A stretch of 64,000 bases of DNA from JACPPO01 sp965262505 (GTDB lineage: Bacteria > Acidobacteriota > Vicinamibacteria > Vicinamibacterales > UBA2999): positions 2,790,001 to 2,854,000 of the forward strand of contig CBDHFM010000030.1 in NCBI GenBank assembly GCA_965262505.1, written 5' to 3'. Each line of letters starts with the position of its first letter. Position 1 is the stretch's first letter. Shown here piece after piece: positions 1-7,578 of this stretch. The notes beneath the pieces were generated by a model that saw nothing but the letters and a program-made list of their open reading frames with translations, ran no database searches and had not been told where the DNA came from. The translations under genes and the position numbers were made by a program.

Positions 1-15
1 TCGAGAACGTGTCGG

Positions 16-927
16 CTAACGATACGAGGCGGAGACGGTGAGGGTCGTCCCCCCGATGCCTTCGTATCGTGTCTCGGTGTCCAGACCGGCCGTGACCGGC
101 ATCGGCGGCATGTAAGAGCCGGAACTGATGAGGTCTCCGGCATGGAGCCGCTCGCCGCGACGCTTCAGTTCCTCGATGACGACCAGCACACCGTTCAGCG
201 GATTGACACCCAGGTACGAGCCAGGTTGCTTCGCCAGCACCTTGCCGTCGCCATCCTCGAACGTGACGGTCATCGTTTCGAGGCTGCGCAGGAATTCCTG
301 ACTCGCCGTCACTTCCACGCTCTCGCCGATCACGCCCCATCGCGCCATCAGGTTGGACGCCTGCATCATGAACGGATTCGCCGGGCTGTTGTTGAACAGC
401 GGCGCCAGCACCTCGATGAACGCGTAGATGCGATCGAGATGGGGCAGCGCCTCCTCGAGCGTCGTGGCGTCGTTGATGCCCTCATCCGCGACACTGATCA
501 GAAAGTCGGGCTCGGTAATCAGTCGCTCCGCCGAACTCATCGGGATCGTCGCGCCATTCGGCACGAACATGCCCACGTACATGACGCCCACCATCGGGCG
601 GTCCACTCCAGGGAGCGCGGCGTTGATCGGATCCAGCCCCACGACCTTGTAGGCGGCGCGGGGAAACATCTGGTCGAACCGCTCGACGACCTGATCCCGC
701 ATGGTGCGGCCGAGATCCATCGACGTAATGACGCCTGCGTAACACGCAGCGTTGGATAACATGCCTCGATCGCTCCACGCTGTGGCGACATCGTTCGCCC
801 ACGTATCGAGCGAGCAGCCCTGCCGCGTGTGCCCGAGGACGCCCGAGCAGACGACGGCAAGCGCCACGAGTGCGGCGGTGATCCCTGAGCGGGAACGTGT
901 GCTCCCGGTCGTATCCATGCTCTCCAT
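16..927 (-). CDS. Exported 2-keto-4-pentenoate hydratase / fumarylacetoacetase-like protein
   Basis: 303 residues. The C-terminal half has the pattern of the MhpD/HpaH hydratase group of the FAH superfamily: a YKVVGLDPIN stretch, a Gly-Val-Asn-Pro-Leu-Asn segment near residue 240 and a following RRGERLHAGDLISSGS motif. Family members are normally cytosolic enzymes acting on 2-oxo-acids in aromatic catabolism. Unusually, this one starts with a hydrophobic stretch (about residues 17-33, ITAALVALAVVCSGVLG) that looks like a signal peptide or anchor, so it probably works outside the cytoplasm. A GGGAG sits 8 nt before the ATG at 927. The substrate cannot be told, and metal-ligand acidic residues were not verified by alignment. 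Confidence 0.72.
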   Translation of the reverse strand: MESMDTTGSTRSRSGITAALVALAVVCSGVLGHTRQGCSLDTWANDVATAWSDRGMLSNAACYAGVITSMDLGRTMRDQVVERFDQMFPRAAYKVVGLDPINAALPGVDRPMVGVMYVGMFVPNGATIPMSSAERLITEPDFLISVADEGINDATTLEEALPHLDRIYAFIEVLAPLFNNSPANPFMMQASNLMARWGVIGESVEVTASQEFLRSLETMTVTFEDGDGKVLAKQPGSYLGVNPLNGVLVVIEELKRRGERLHAGDLISSGSYMPPMPVTAGLDTETRYEGIGGTTLTVSASYR

Positions 928-953
928 CGTGTGTCTCCCTTCGTGTCCGGGCG

Positions 954-1490
954 TTACTGGCGCAATCTGCCCGGAAGGTGCTGCCTGTGCGCGATGCGCA
1001 ATCCGACGAGGGTCGAGCGATCAATGCCGAGCTCTTTCGCGATCTTGTGGAGCTCGCTTTCCTCGGCCAGCGAGATCGCCTCGTCTGCCGCAGACACCGC
1101 AAACAGACACCGCATCAGCACGAGTTTCTCGTCGTGTGTCGCCAGGCTGGAGAACTCCCTGGCGACAAGATAGTTGGCGGTGCCTCCGAAAAGGAGGTTA
1201 CTTGTCTTGGCCAGCTGCACGACGATCATCGCCTGGTCCTGGGATAGATGGACCTGCTCCCGCACGAGCGTTTCCATGGCGCTGGTTTCTTCCGGCGATA
1301 CGTGCTGGTCGGCATGGGCGACCCGCCCAAGCAGATACGCAAAGGCGGCGAGATAGCGCGCACGGTCCGGTTCGAGATGATCCAGCGCATCGAGCGTCTC
1401 GCGGAGCGGCGCGAACTTCTGCTTCGCCACAGGGTCCTGCTTCTCTGGGGCTTCAACGCCCAGCCAGGCACGAAGCGACTTCAAGGGCAT
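954..1490 (-). CDS. TerB-family protein
   Basis: 178 residues, all-helical in appearance. Two acidic TerB signatures are visible: ADQHVSPEE near residues 60-68 and SAADEAISLAEESEL near residues 139-153, each followed by hydrophobic helices. In TerB (tellurite-resistance family) such acidic patches bind metal ions. The N-terminal 35 residues (lysine and proline rich) are not part of the domain. The ATG at 1490 was chosen because longer versions of the frame run into the neighbouring membrane-protein gene and lose family resemblance. There are no ter-operon partners here, so a tellurite role is not implied; stand-alone TerB proteins are common and mostly uncharacterised. Confidence 0.75.
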   Translation of the reverse strand: MPLKSLRAWLGVEAPEKQDPVAKQKFAPLRETLDALDHLEPDRARYLAAFAYLLGRVAHADQHVSPEETSAMETLVREQVHLSQDQAMIVVQLAKTSNLLFGGTANYLVAREFSSLATHDEKLVLMRCLFAVSAADEAISLAEESELHKIAKELGIDRSTLVGLRIAHRQHLPGRLRQ

Positions 1491-1561
1491 GGTGAAGACT
1501 ATCTCAGGACAGGCGAAGCCACATTCGAACACCAGGTGGAAAGGCCAGGGTCTCTTCAGGC

Positions 1562-2023
1562 TTACCAGGGAAACAACGGCCTGGCGTTCAGTGTCCACGG
1601 CCAGGGCAACGACAACAGGATCACCACCATGGCGATCCCGAAGAGGATGGCCGCGATCCGGTGGCGGCTCGCATCGGTGATCGCCTTGCGGATGCGGACC
1701 CTGCCGACGTGCGCGAGGACCAGCGCGATCACCATGCCGAACGGATGCTCGACAAACCAGAACCGCAGGCTGGGATTCTGCATCGTGGCGGCGACGTTCT
1801 CCATGGCCGCCTGCGTGAGGGGGCTGAGTGCGAGATGCAGCAGCAGCCCCACCAATAGCTGGAGATCCAGGGCCGCCGTGAACCAGATGCCGGCGCGGTT
1901 GTCGGCGGCCGACCACGGCCGCTTGCCGGTCCAGCCGGCACACGCCCGCCCGACGGCCAGCAGTCCGGCCAACAGGACGACCCAGCGCAGGAGCGAATGA
2001 AAGATCAATGCGGCAGAATACAT
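1562..2023 (-). CDS. Four-helix membrane protein, cytochrome-b-like family
   Basis: 153 residues with about four transmembrane segments (roughly 5-22, 47-66, 92-108 and 122-140). Histidines sit at membrane borders (FHSLLRW near the N-terminus, LLHLALSP, VEHPFG, LAHVGR). The arrangement, including SLLRWVVLLAGL and a TDASRHRIAAILF segment, matches a family common in Bacteroidota and Acidobacteriota that is often auto-annotated as 'cytochrome B'. Haem binding is possible from the paired histidines but is not shown. It lies 71 bp upstream of terB on the same strand and may be co-transcribed with it. Confidence 0.6.
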   Translation of the reverse strand: MYSAALIFHSLLRWVVLLAGLLAVGRACAGWTGKRPWSAADNRAGIWFTAALDLQLLVGLLLHLALSPLTQAAMENVAATMQNPSLRFWFVEHPFGMVIALVLAHVGRVRIRKAITDASRHRIAAILFGIAMVVILLSLPWPWTLNARPLFPW

Positions 2024-2041
2024 GGTCGATATTCTACGTCC

Positions 2042-2119
2042 TTGGTCGAAGACAATGCCGTTGTAGGCATTCTGAGCGAATCGGACATCGTCTCCGCGGT
2101 CGCGCGCGGCGATCTCTAG
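2042..2119 (+). pseudogene. C-terminal remnant of a CBS-domain protein
   Basis: Reading from 2042 gives LVEDNAVVGILSESDIVSAV and a few more residues, ending at a TAG at 2117-2119. This is the classic last strand-helix of a CBS domain (V-G-I-L-S-E-S-D-I/L-V). Nothing upstream in frame resembles the rest of a CBS domain: the frame runs directly into the 5' end of the oppositely oriented membrane-protein gene. About 25 codons of a once larger gene therefore survive, with the breakpoint near 2035-2042. The palindromic element at 2132 starts 12 bp after the stop. Confidence 0.6.
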
Positions 2120-2131
2120 CGACAGCTAGCT

Positions 2132-2284
2132 AGAGGCAGTTTCATAACCTCCAGGCGGGTCCTGACCGCGGACAGCCCCATTCGTGCTCGGCGCCAAAAG
2201 CACCTGTCACGAGGGAGGCGCCTGCGGCGCGAACGGGGCGGCCCCGTCCGCGGCCACCCGCGACGAGGCTATGAAACCGCCTCT
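2132..2284 (+). repeat. Palindromic MITE-like element, family A copy 1
   Basis: A 153-bp element with terminal inverted repeats of about 20 bp; the family consensus is AGAGGCGGTTTCATNACCTC. Beyond the ends the two halves stay imperfectly complementary (GCGGACAGCCCCATTCG against CGAACGGGGCGGCCCCGTCC), so the single strand can fold into one long hairpin. Copies 2 (22811-22962, inverted) and 3 (36226-36379) match it over their whole length. No reading frame of its own. The structure fits a non-autonomous mobile element or REP-type element. Confidence 0.8.
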
Positions 2285-2305
2285 CGACACTGCGGCGTTT
2301 GTCGT

Positions 2306-2402
2306 GGGTAACGGCTTGCCACGCAGCCGCGAGCGGCACATACCGTCGTTCGAATTATCGTGACGTACCCGCGCCGCTTGGCGGCTGTGGCACTTGTTAG
2401 GC
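2306..2402 (-). other. attC-like integron recombination site
   Basis: On the minus strand the site starts with GCCTAAC (fits the attC R'' core RYYYAAC) and ends with GTTACCC (a degenerate R' core; GTTRRRY expected). Between them are inverted arms: AAG-TGCCAC-AGCCGC-CA-AGCGGC on one side pairs with the complement of GGCT-TGCCAC-GC-AGCCGC-G-AGCGGC on the other, leaving extra unpaired bases as attC hairpins do. The 97-bp length is within the usual range. The TAA inside the R'' core is the stop codon of the DinB-like gene, the common arrangement for an integron cassette. No integrase is present in the window. Confidence 0.45.
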
Positions 2403-2765
2403 CGCCCTTCGTTCCTCGATCTGCTTCACATGGTGTCGCAGATGAACCAAGTAGTCATCGACCAGAAAGCCCAACGTGACGGACTCGCCCGTCCCGATTC
2501 GGCACGGCACAGTGAGCGCGGTTCCCGGAATGCGTCGAATCGCGTGTGACAGATGGTGATTGTATAGAACGCAAAACTCGATCAGCTCGAGCCACGGGCG
2601 ATCCTGATAACCCTGCGATCGTACCCAGGCATCCTGCTCGTATCCGGAGAACTCGAACTCGTCTGTCTGTTGAGCCCGAATGAATCGCTGATGATTATTG
2701 GCTGCCGAATCGATCAGATGTCCGACGATTTCCTTGATGGACCACACTTCTGGTTCTATTTTCAC
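2397..2765 (-). CDS. DinB-family protein, 5'-truncated
   Basis: 122 residues from a GTG start. WSIKEIVGHLIDSAANNHQR is the signature helix of the DinB/YfiT four-helix family, with a metal-type histidine (GHL), a later NHHLSH and a near-C-terminal HLRHHVKQIEE supplying the usual histidine triad. Family members are usually 150-175 residues. Here about 35-45 N-terminal residues are missing: the open frame extends only about 12 codons further up to a TAG, next to the repeat-B sequence. DinB-like proteins are metal-dependent and mostly of unknown function; some are thiol transferases. The stop overlaps an attC-like core, suggesting a captured cassette. It may still be translated from the GTG. Confidence 0.65.
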   Translation of the reverse strand: MKIEPEVWSIKEIVGHLIDSAANNHQRFIRAQQTDEFEFSGYEQDAWVRSQGYQDRPWLELIEFCVLYNHHLSHAIRRIPGTALTVPCRIGTGESVTLGFLVDDYLVHLRHHVKQIEERRAA

Positions 2766-2797
2766 AGTGGCGTTAGCCTCACCGAGGGTTCGCCACT

Positions 2798-2900
2798 ATG
2801 CCGCCGGCAGGCGTTCGAATTAGGCGCTACTCGCGGCGGGAGCGTCAGGGTTCGAGCGGCGGCCGATTTCCCGCCGGGCGGAGCCGGACGCCGGACAAGG
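2798..2900 (+). repeat. Dispersed repeat B, copy 1
   Basis: A segment of about 103 bp that recurs at 40790-40894 with roughly four fifths identity by eye. The best conserved blocks are CTACTCGCGGCG, GTTCGAGCGG and CCCGCCGGGCGGAGCCGGAC. Both copies can be read in one frame with similar translations (the PPGGAGR block), but neither is a convincing gene. It abuts the truncated 5' end of the DinB-like gene. Confidence 0.55.
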
Positions 2901-2902
2901 AC

Positions 2903-2931
2903 AGGGTAGCGGCGACGAGCACCGCTACCCT
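2903..2931 (-). terminator. Hairpin downstream of the secreted protein gene
   Basis: AGGGTAGCGG, a 9-nt loop, then CCGCTACCCT: a perfect 10-bp stem beginning 22 bp beyond the stop of the minus-strand gene at 2953. There is no clear U-tract, so intrinsic termination is plausible but not certain. Confidence 0.5.
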
Positions 2932-2952
2932 CAACTCAAGACCTACGGGGCG

Positions 2953-3771
2953 CTAGTACGGGTTGGCGTGGCCGCCGGCCGTGCCGTACTGATTGTTCTC
3001 CTGGCAGATGTACTCCATCAGCTCGTCGTTCGGCCGCATCACGGCGGTGAACTTCGCCGTCCATGGCCTGGAGTACGCGCCCGGGTCGTCGATCGTGACC
3101 TCGTTGTCGAGGTGGCCGAGATCGACGCGCATCCAGCGCTCGATGGTGTGCAGTTGCTCGGTGTGCGGATGGCCGCGGCGATCGAACCAGAACTTGTCGT
3201 TGAATCCCACCGTGTCGACGACGAACGTGTCGTCGTCCCACGACCCGATCGAGTGTCCGAACCAGGTCGGGTCGAGAAACTCAGGGTGCTCTCGGCCGTC
3301 GACGAAGATCTGCCGGTAGCTGTGGATGTTCCCCTCATGGAGGACGAAGACGTGCGTGGGCGCCTGGTGCGTGTAGTTCTGCACGATGCGCCAGGGGTAT
3401 CCGCCCGCCACGCGGGGCACGCCCATCGGCAGGCACCAGACGTGCGGGTCGTCGTCAGCCTGCCGCGAATCCAGAAGCTCTTTCGCCCAGGGAAGCAGCG
3501 GAATGTCGCCGGGTTCGAGGCCGCCCTGTTGCTCGATGTCGCGGACGGGGCCGCCGCCCGTCCATAAGCCGTTCAGGTCCACGGTGCCATCCGGCAGCCT
3601 CGGGGTTAGGCCCGTGGGCGTGGCCGGACGGTCGACCACTTGCTGACCGAGCGCGCCAAGCTGGCCCAGCGTGCCCGGCTCATTGCCGCCCTGCTGGGCG
3701 GCAAGCTGGGACGACGCGAGCGACAACAGGGCCGCCACGACAACTGCATAGACGAACCGAAGTGCTTTCAC
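2953..3771 (-). CDS. Secreted protein of an acidobacterial DLNGLW family
   Basis: 272 residues from a GTG at 3771 with a strong AGGGAGGA about 6 nt upstream. Residues 1-25 form a signal peptide ending in LAAQ. The mature part has the pattern seen repeatedly in Acidobacteriota secretomes: PDGTVDLNGLWTGGG, then CLPMGVPR, a VLHEGN...YRQIFVDGREHP block, PTWFGHSIGSWDDDTFVVDT and TIDDPGAYSRPWT near the end, finishing with CQENNQYG. The function is unknown. Paralogues usually occur in many copies per genome, often near secreted hydrolases or oxidoreductases; here it follows a Tat-exported molybdoenzyme on the same strand with a 35-bp gap, so co-expression is likely. Confidence 0.7.
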   Translation of the reverse strand: MKALRFVYAVVVAALLSLASSQLAAQQGGNEPGTLGQLGALGQQVVDRPATPTGLTPRLPDGTVDLNGLWTGGGPVRDIEQQGGLEPGDIPLLPWAKELLDSRQADDDPHVWCLPMGVPRVAGGYPWRIVQNYTHQAPTHVFVLHEGNIHSYRQIFVDGREHPEFLDPTWFGHSIGSWDDDTFVVDTVGFNDKFWFDRRGHPHTEQLHTIERWMRVDLGHLDNEVTIDDPGAYSRPWTAKFTAVMRPNDELMEYICQENNQYGTAGGHANPY

Positions 3772-3806
3772 CGCAATCCTCCCTCTCGATCCCTCACCTT
3801 ACGGAG

Positions 3807-6197
3807 TTAGACGCGCGCGGCCCGCAGCGCCGCAAGCACGCGCGCGTCCCTGAATGGCGCCCGGCGGATGCGCACGCCGGTCGCATCGAAGACCGCGTTG
3901 GCAACAGCGGCGACAAGCGGCTTGCAGGCCGTTTCACCGGCCCCGTAGTGCGGAAGATCCGGCCGGTCCGGATTCGGATCTCCGTTCACCATCACGACGT
4001 CGATCCTCTCCGGCGTGTCGGCATGTGTCAGCGTGGGATGCGTGTTCCAATCCACGCTCGTCACCTTTTCGGTATCGAACGCGACTTCCTCGTGGAGCGC
4101 GCGGCTCAGCGAGTGGAGCATGCCGCCTTCGATAGTACGGCGCAGCCCTTCGGGATTGATGACGAGCCCGCATTCGTGGGCGCACACGAGCCGCTTCACC
4201 CACACATGACCCGTCGTGCGATTGACCTCGACCTCGGCAATCTGTGCGACGACGGTCTGGTTGCGGTAGGTGTACGCGATACCGCGCCCGGTGAGGATGT
4301 TGCCGGTGCCGAGCGGCTTGGGTGACGGACGGGTGTCCCAGCCGAATTCCTGCGCGGCCGCCCTGACCGTGGCGATCGAGCGCGCCCGCTTGAAGCCGCT
4401 GTCTTCGTCAGTACTGCCGGTGAGAAGCCGCAGGCGGAACTCGACCGGGTCGGCATTGGCGGCTGCCGCCAGTTCGTCGATGAACGACTCGGAGGCGAAG
4501 GTGACCTGCGGACCGCCGGGATCCCGGAGATTGCCCGTGCGCAGCGGTGTTTCGTGCACCAGAGGCATGCTGACAACCTGGGTCGCGACGCGCCTGTTCG
4601 CGATGGCGTACATGTCGGAAGGAGTCCTGGCACGGCCGGAGGCCGGTGTGGCGCGCCTGGTCCCCATCAACTGCGCGATCAGGACGGTCTCCGCCTCGTT
4701 GTAGCCGAGATGGTAGAAGTCGGCGGCCCGGGCGGTGTAGTCCAGCGCGACTATCTGCCCCTGGGCATCCAACCCTCCGCGCAGCCGGAACGTATAGGCC
4801 GGTCCTTTGGTATCCCAGGCCGTCTCCTCGTCCCTCATCCACTGCATTCGAACCGGCCGGCCGAGTTCCTTGGCCAGAAACGCCGCCTCGAACCCTGCAT
4901 CGTCGGCGGCCGTACGGCCGTAGGCCTGAGGACCCTCCATCCAGACGACGCGGACCTGGTCCCGTGGCATCTGCAGAAACTCGGCGATGCCGTTCCGCAT
5001 GCCGTAGGACTTCATGTCGTTGGAATAGATCGTCATCTGCCCGTCCGACGGATCGGCCGTGGCATGGGCCGGACTGATGGCCGTGTGGCCCTGGTACGGG
5101 AAATCGTAGTCGGCCTCGATGACGTTCGCGGCCCCCGCCAGCGCCGCGTCGGGGTTTCCCACGACGTCCAGCTGGGCGCTGGAGGTAGGCGTCGCGTTGC
5201 GCATGTAGGTGAAGAGGTTCTCCGACGTGGGGAACGGCGGCGTCGCCGGCCTCCGCCAGTCGACCTTCAGCCGTCTCGATGCGGTGATGGCCTGTTCTTC
5301 GCGCTCGCAGACCACCGCGACGTAGTTGCCCCTGCTCACGACCCTGACGAACCCCGGCAGGTCGCGAACGGACGATTCGTCGATGCTGACCAACGTTGCG
5401 CCCGCCATCGGCGGCTTCACGTTGCGAGCGTGCAGCATGCCGGGGAGCTTCACACCCGAGGCCCACCTCAGCGAACCGTCCACCTTCGGGGGAATGTCGT
5501 AGCGCTGAAGCGACTGGCCGACGATCTTGAGATCTTGTACGGCCTTGACCGCCGCCACCCCTGTGGTCGCATTGATGGTTTCACCCGTGAGCGTGATGTT
5601 GAACCGCTGTCCGCCGATCAGTTCGCCGTAGGTTGCCGTCCTGGACGGATCGGCCGCGACGGTGACCACCCCCTCGCTGACGGTGAGCTGTGCGACGGGC
5701 ACGCCGAACCGCTCTGACGCCAGTTCCAGCAGGACCCGCCGCGCTTCGGCGGCAACGCGCCGCATCGGCCAGCCATCGACCTGGACCCCATCCGAACCGC
5801 CGGAGCCGCCCTGGTCGACGGTGACGTCGGTGCTGCCCATGATCAGGCTGGTGCGGTCGTACGCGATGTCGAGTTCGTCGGACATCATCTGCCGGAAGGC
5901 CGTGCCGGTCCCCTGGCCACAGTCGGTCTTTCCAACATAGAAGGTGGCCGTACTGTCTTCGTGAATGACAATCCAGGCATCGAGTTGCCTGAAGTCGGGG
6001 TCGGGATACGGACCGCCGGCTTGGGCCATCGCCGCCGCTTCAGCGCTGGCTCCCGAGCCGAACGGACCGGCGACGGCCGCGGCGCTGAACCCGACGACGA
6101 GCAGGCCCGACCCCTTGAGAAAGCGTCGTCGGGAGACCGTCCCGTCCCATTTTTCCAGCAGTTGCTCGACCTGTTTCGGAATGTTTGCGGTCGTCAT
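3807..6197 (-). CDS. Molybdopterin-binding large subunit, isoquinoline 1-oxidoreductase beta-like (xanthine dehydrogenase family)
   Basis: 796 residues. The twin-arginine motif SRRRFLKG at residues 22-29 plus a hydrophobic stretch indicates Tat export. The body shows molybdenum-hydroxylase features: DCGQGTGTAFRQMMSDEL, GGSGGSDG, LPGMLHARNVKPP, a second GGPQVTFASESFIDELA block and, near the C-terminus, GAGETACKPLVAAVANAV, where the Glu of GAGE corresponds to the catalytic glutamate of the family. It pairs with the [2Fe-2S] subunit encoded just upstream, sharing an ATGA overlap at 6194-6197, so translation is coupled. The subunits probably hydroxylate an N-heterocycle or aldehyde in the periplasm; the substrate is unknown. 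The ATG at 6197 fits the Tat signal; the longer open frame upstream only overlaps the partner gene. Confidence 0.85.
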   Translation of the reverse strand: MTTANIPKQVEQLLEKWDGTVSRRRFLKGSGLLVVGFSAAAVAGPFGSGASAEAAAMAQAGGPYPDPDFRQLDAWIVIHEDSTATFYVGKTDCGQGTGTAFRQMMSDELDIAYDRTSLIMGSTDVTVDQGGSGGSDGVQVDGWPMRRVAAEARRVLLELASERFGVPVAQLTVSEGVVTVAADPSRTATYGELIGGQRFNITLTGETINATTGVAAVKAVQDLKIVGQSLQRYDIPPKVDGSLRWASGVKLPGMLHARNVKPPMAGATLVSIDESSVRDLPGFVRVVSRGNYVAVVCEREEQAITASRRLKVDWRRPATPPFPTSENLFTYMRNATPTSSAQLDVVGNPDAALAGAANVIEADYDFPYQGHTAISPAHATADPSDGQMTIYSNDMKSYGMRNGIAEFLQMPRDQVRVVWMEGPQAYGRTAADDAGFEAAFLAKELGRPVRMQWMRDEETAWDTKGPAYTFRLRGGLDAQGQIVALDYTARAADFYHLGYNEAETVLIAQLMGTRRATPASGRARTPSDMYAIANRRVATQVVSMPLVHETPLRTGNLRDPGGPQVTFASESFIDELAAAANADPVEFRLRLLTGSTDEDSGFKRARSIATVRAAAQEFGWDTRPSPKPLGTGNILTGRGIAYTYRNQTVVAQIAEVEVNRTTGHVWVKRLVCAHECGLVINPEGLRRTIEGGMLHSLSRALHEEVAFDTEKVTSVDWNTHPTLTHADTPERIDVVMVNGDPNPDRPDLPHYGAGETACKPLVAAVANAVFDATGVRIRRAPFRDARVLAALRAARV

Positions 6198-6691
6198 GCG
6201 ACACCCCCGGTTCCTGCGGCCGCTCCGGCAGCCGTCATCGATGTAGCCGCTCGCTTGATGGCGGCCTGGATGCGGTAGTACGTCATGCAGCGGCAGAGCG
6301 TGCCGGCCATCCCTTCCCGGATTTCCGTGTCGGTGGGATTGGGGTTGCGGCTCAGGAGCGCCTTGGCGGTCATGATCTGCCCGTTCTGACAGAAGCCGCA
6401 CTGTGGCACCTGCTCGTCGATCCAGGCTTGCTGCACCGGGTCGAGCGTGCCTTCCGTGGCGAGTCCTTCGAGCGTGGTGATTTCGCCCGCGACCGACGAG
6501 GTGGGCGTCACGCACGACCGGACCGCCGCGCCGTCGATGATCACGGTGCACGCTCCGCACTGGCCAAGGCCGCACCCGAAGCGCGGGCCCTCCAGGCCGA
6601 TGTCGTTGCGCAGGATGTAGAGCAGGGGAGTCGCAGGGTCGATATCCACGGTGTGCGTGCTACCGTTCACCCTCAATGTGACGTTGGCCAT
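6194..6691 (-). CDS. [2Fe-2S] small subunit of the molybdenum hydroxylase (IorA-like)
   Basis: 165 residues. Two [2Fe-2S] clusters can be read directly: the plant-ferredoxin-type set C40, C45, C48 and C60 (CGLGQCGAC) and the helical second cluster C98, C101, C133 and C135 (QCGFC and LCRC). This is the complete pattern of IorA/CoxS-type electron-transfer subunits, of typical length (150-170). It has no signal peptide; in this enzyme class it is folded with the large subunit and carried out by the latter's Tat signal. It is the first gene of the two-gene operon. The last 20 residues are an alanine/glycine-rich tail. Confidence 0.9.
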   Translation of the reverse strand: MANVTLRVNGSTHTVDIDPATPLLYILRNDIGLEGPRFGCGLGQCGACTVIIDGAAVRSCVTPTSSVAGEITTLEGLATEGTLDPVQQAWIDEQVPQCGFCQNGQIMTAKALLSRNPNPTDTEIREGMAGTLCRCMTYYRIQAAIKRAATSMTAAGAAAGTGGVA

Positions 6692-6899
6692 TCTCCAGTC
6701 TCCTTACGAAGTGGGCCGGTCGCCGAACACGCGGCCGTGGCAAGACTGTAGCCGGTCGTCACGCCCGGGATCAACGACGTTTCACCGGAATCGAAGGGTC
6801 GGCTGCGCGCGCCGTGGTGACGGGCCTCAGGGCATAAGCCTCAATGCGTCAACAGGTTACAGGCTGGGCGTACATCGGCCTCAGGAAGGGAAGGACTAC

Positions 6900-7511
6900 A
6901 TGGCGATCAAGACTGAAGACGGCATCCGGATCGTGACCATTCTTGGCACGAGTCGGCCTGGCAGCTTCACCTCGAAGGCCTTGGCTCTTGTCGTCGATGA
7001 ACTCAAGAATCAATCTCGTGTGCAGGTCACCTCCATCGACCCGTCGCAGCTGAACCTTGCTTTCCCGGGTCAGCCTGGTCAGCCCGCTGATCAGGCGACA
7101 CTGCAGGAGGCGGTGAAGCATGCGACCGGAGTGATTCTGGCGACACCCGAGTATCACGGGAGCTTCGCCGCGACGATGAAGCTCGTGATCGAGAATCTTG
7201 GTTTTCCGTCGCTTCTGGCGGGAAAACCGGTGGCGCTCCTCGGGGTGGCCGCGGGCCAGATCGGAGCCATCAAGTCGCTGGAGCAGCTGCGCAGCGTGTG
7301 TTCACACGTCGGCGCTATCGTGCTGCCCGGGCCTGTCTCTGTTGCCGGCGTTCAGCAGCTGTTCGATGAGCGGGGACGCTGCCTCGATAAGGCCGTCGAA
7401 AAAAGAATCAGGGGCGTGGCGACAGGCCTTCTGGAATACGTGCACGGGAGCGTCTGTCCGAGAATCGCGCTGGAGCAGATGGTCCGGGCCCAATCCGCAC
7501 GAGCCTCGTGA
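6900..7511 (+). CDS. NADPH-dependent FMN reductase family protein
   Basis: 203 residues starting at the ATG at 6900, preceded by GGAAGGGAAGG. The flavodoxin-like fold is indicated by ILGTSRPGSFTSKAL near the N-terminus (phosphate-binding loop), a TPEYHGSFAATMKLVIENL block (flavin contact region) and GKPVALLGVAAGQIGA. Homologues (SsuE/ArsH/chromate-reductase group) reduce FMN, quinones or metals with NAD(P)H in the cytosol. A longer open frame upstream of 6900 lacks a start with a ribosome site and was not used. It is transcribed divergently from the molybdenum hydroxylase across a gap of about 208 bp in which no further gene is visible. Confidence 0.85.
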   Translation: MAIKTEDGIRIVTILGTSRPGSFTSKALALVVDELKNQSRVQVTSIDPSQLNLAFPGQPGQPADQATLQEAVKHATGVILATPEYHGSFAATMKLVIENLGFPSLLAGKPVALLGVAAGQIGAIKSLEQLRSVCSHVGAIVLPGPVSVAGVQQLFDERGRCLDKAVEKRIRGVATGLLEYVHGSVCPRIALEQMVRAQSARAS

Positions 7512-7578
7512 GCGGAGCCGAGCCGGTCATGACGCGCGCTGAAACAGGCGTCGTCACCGTCGAGGGGGAGCGCCGCGT

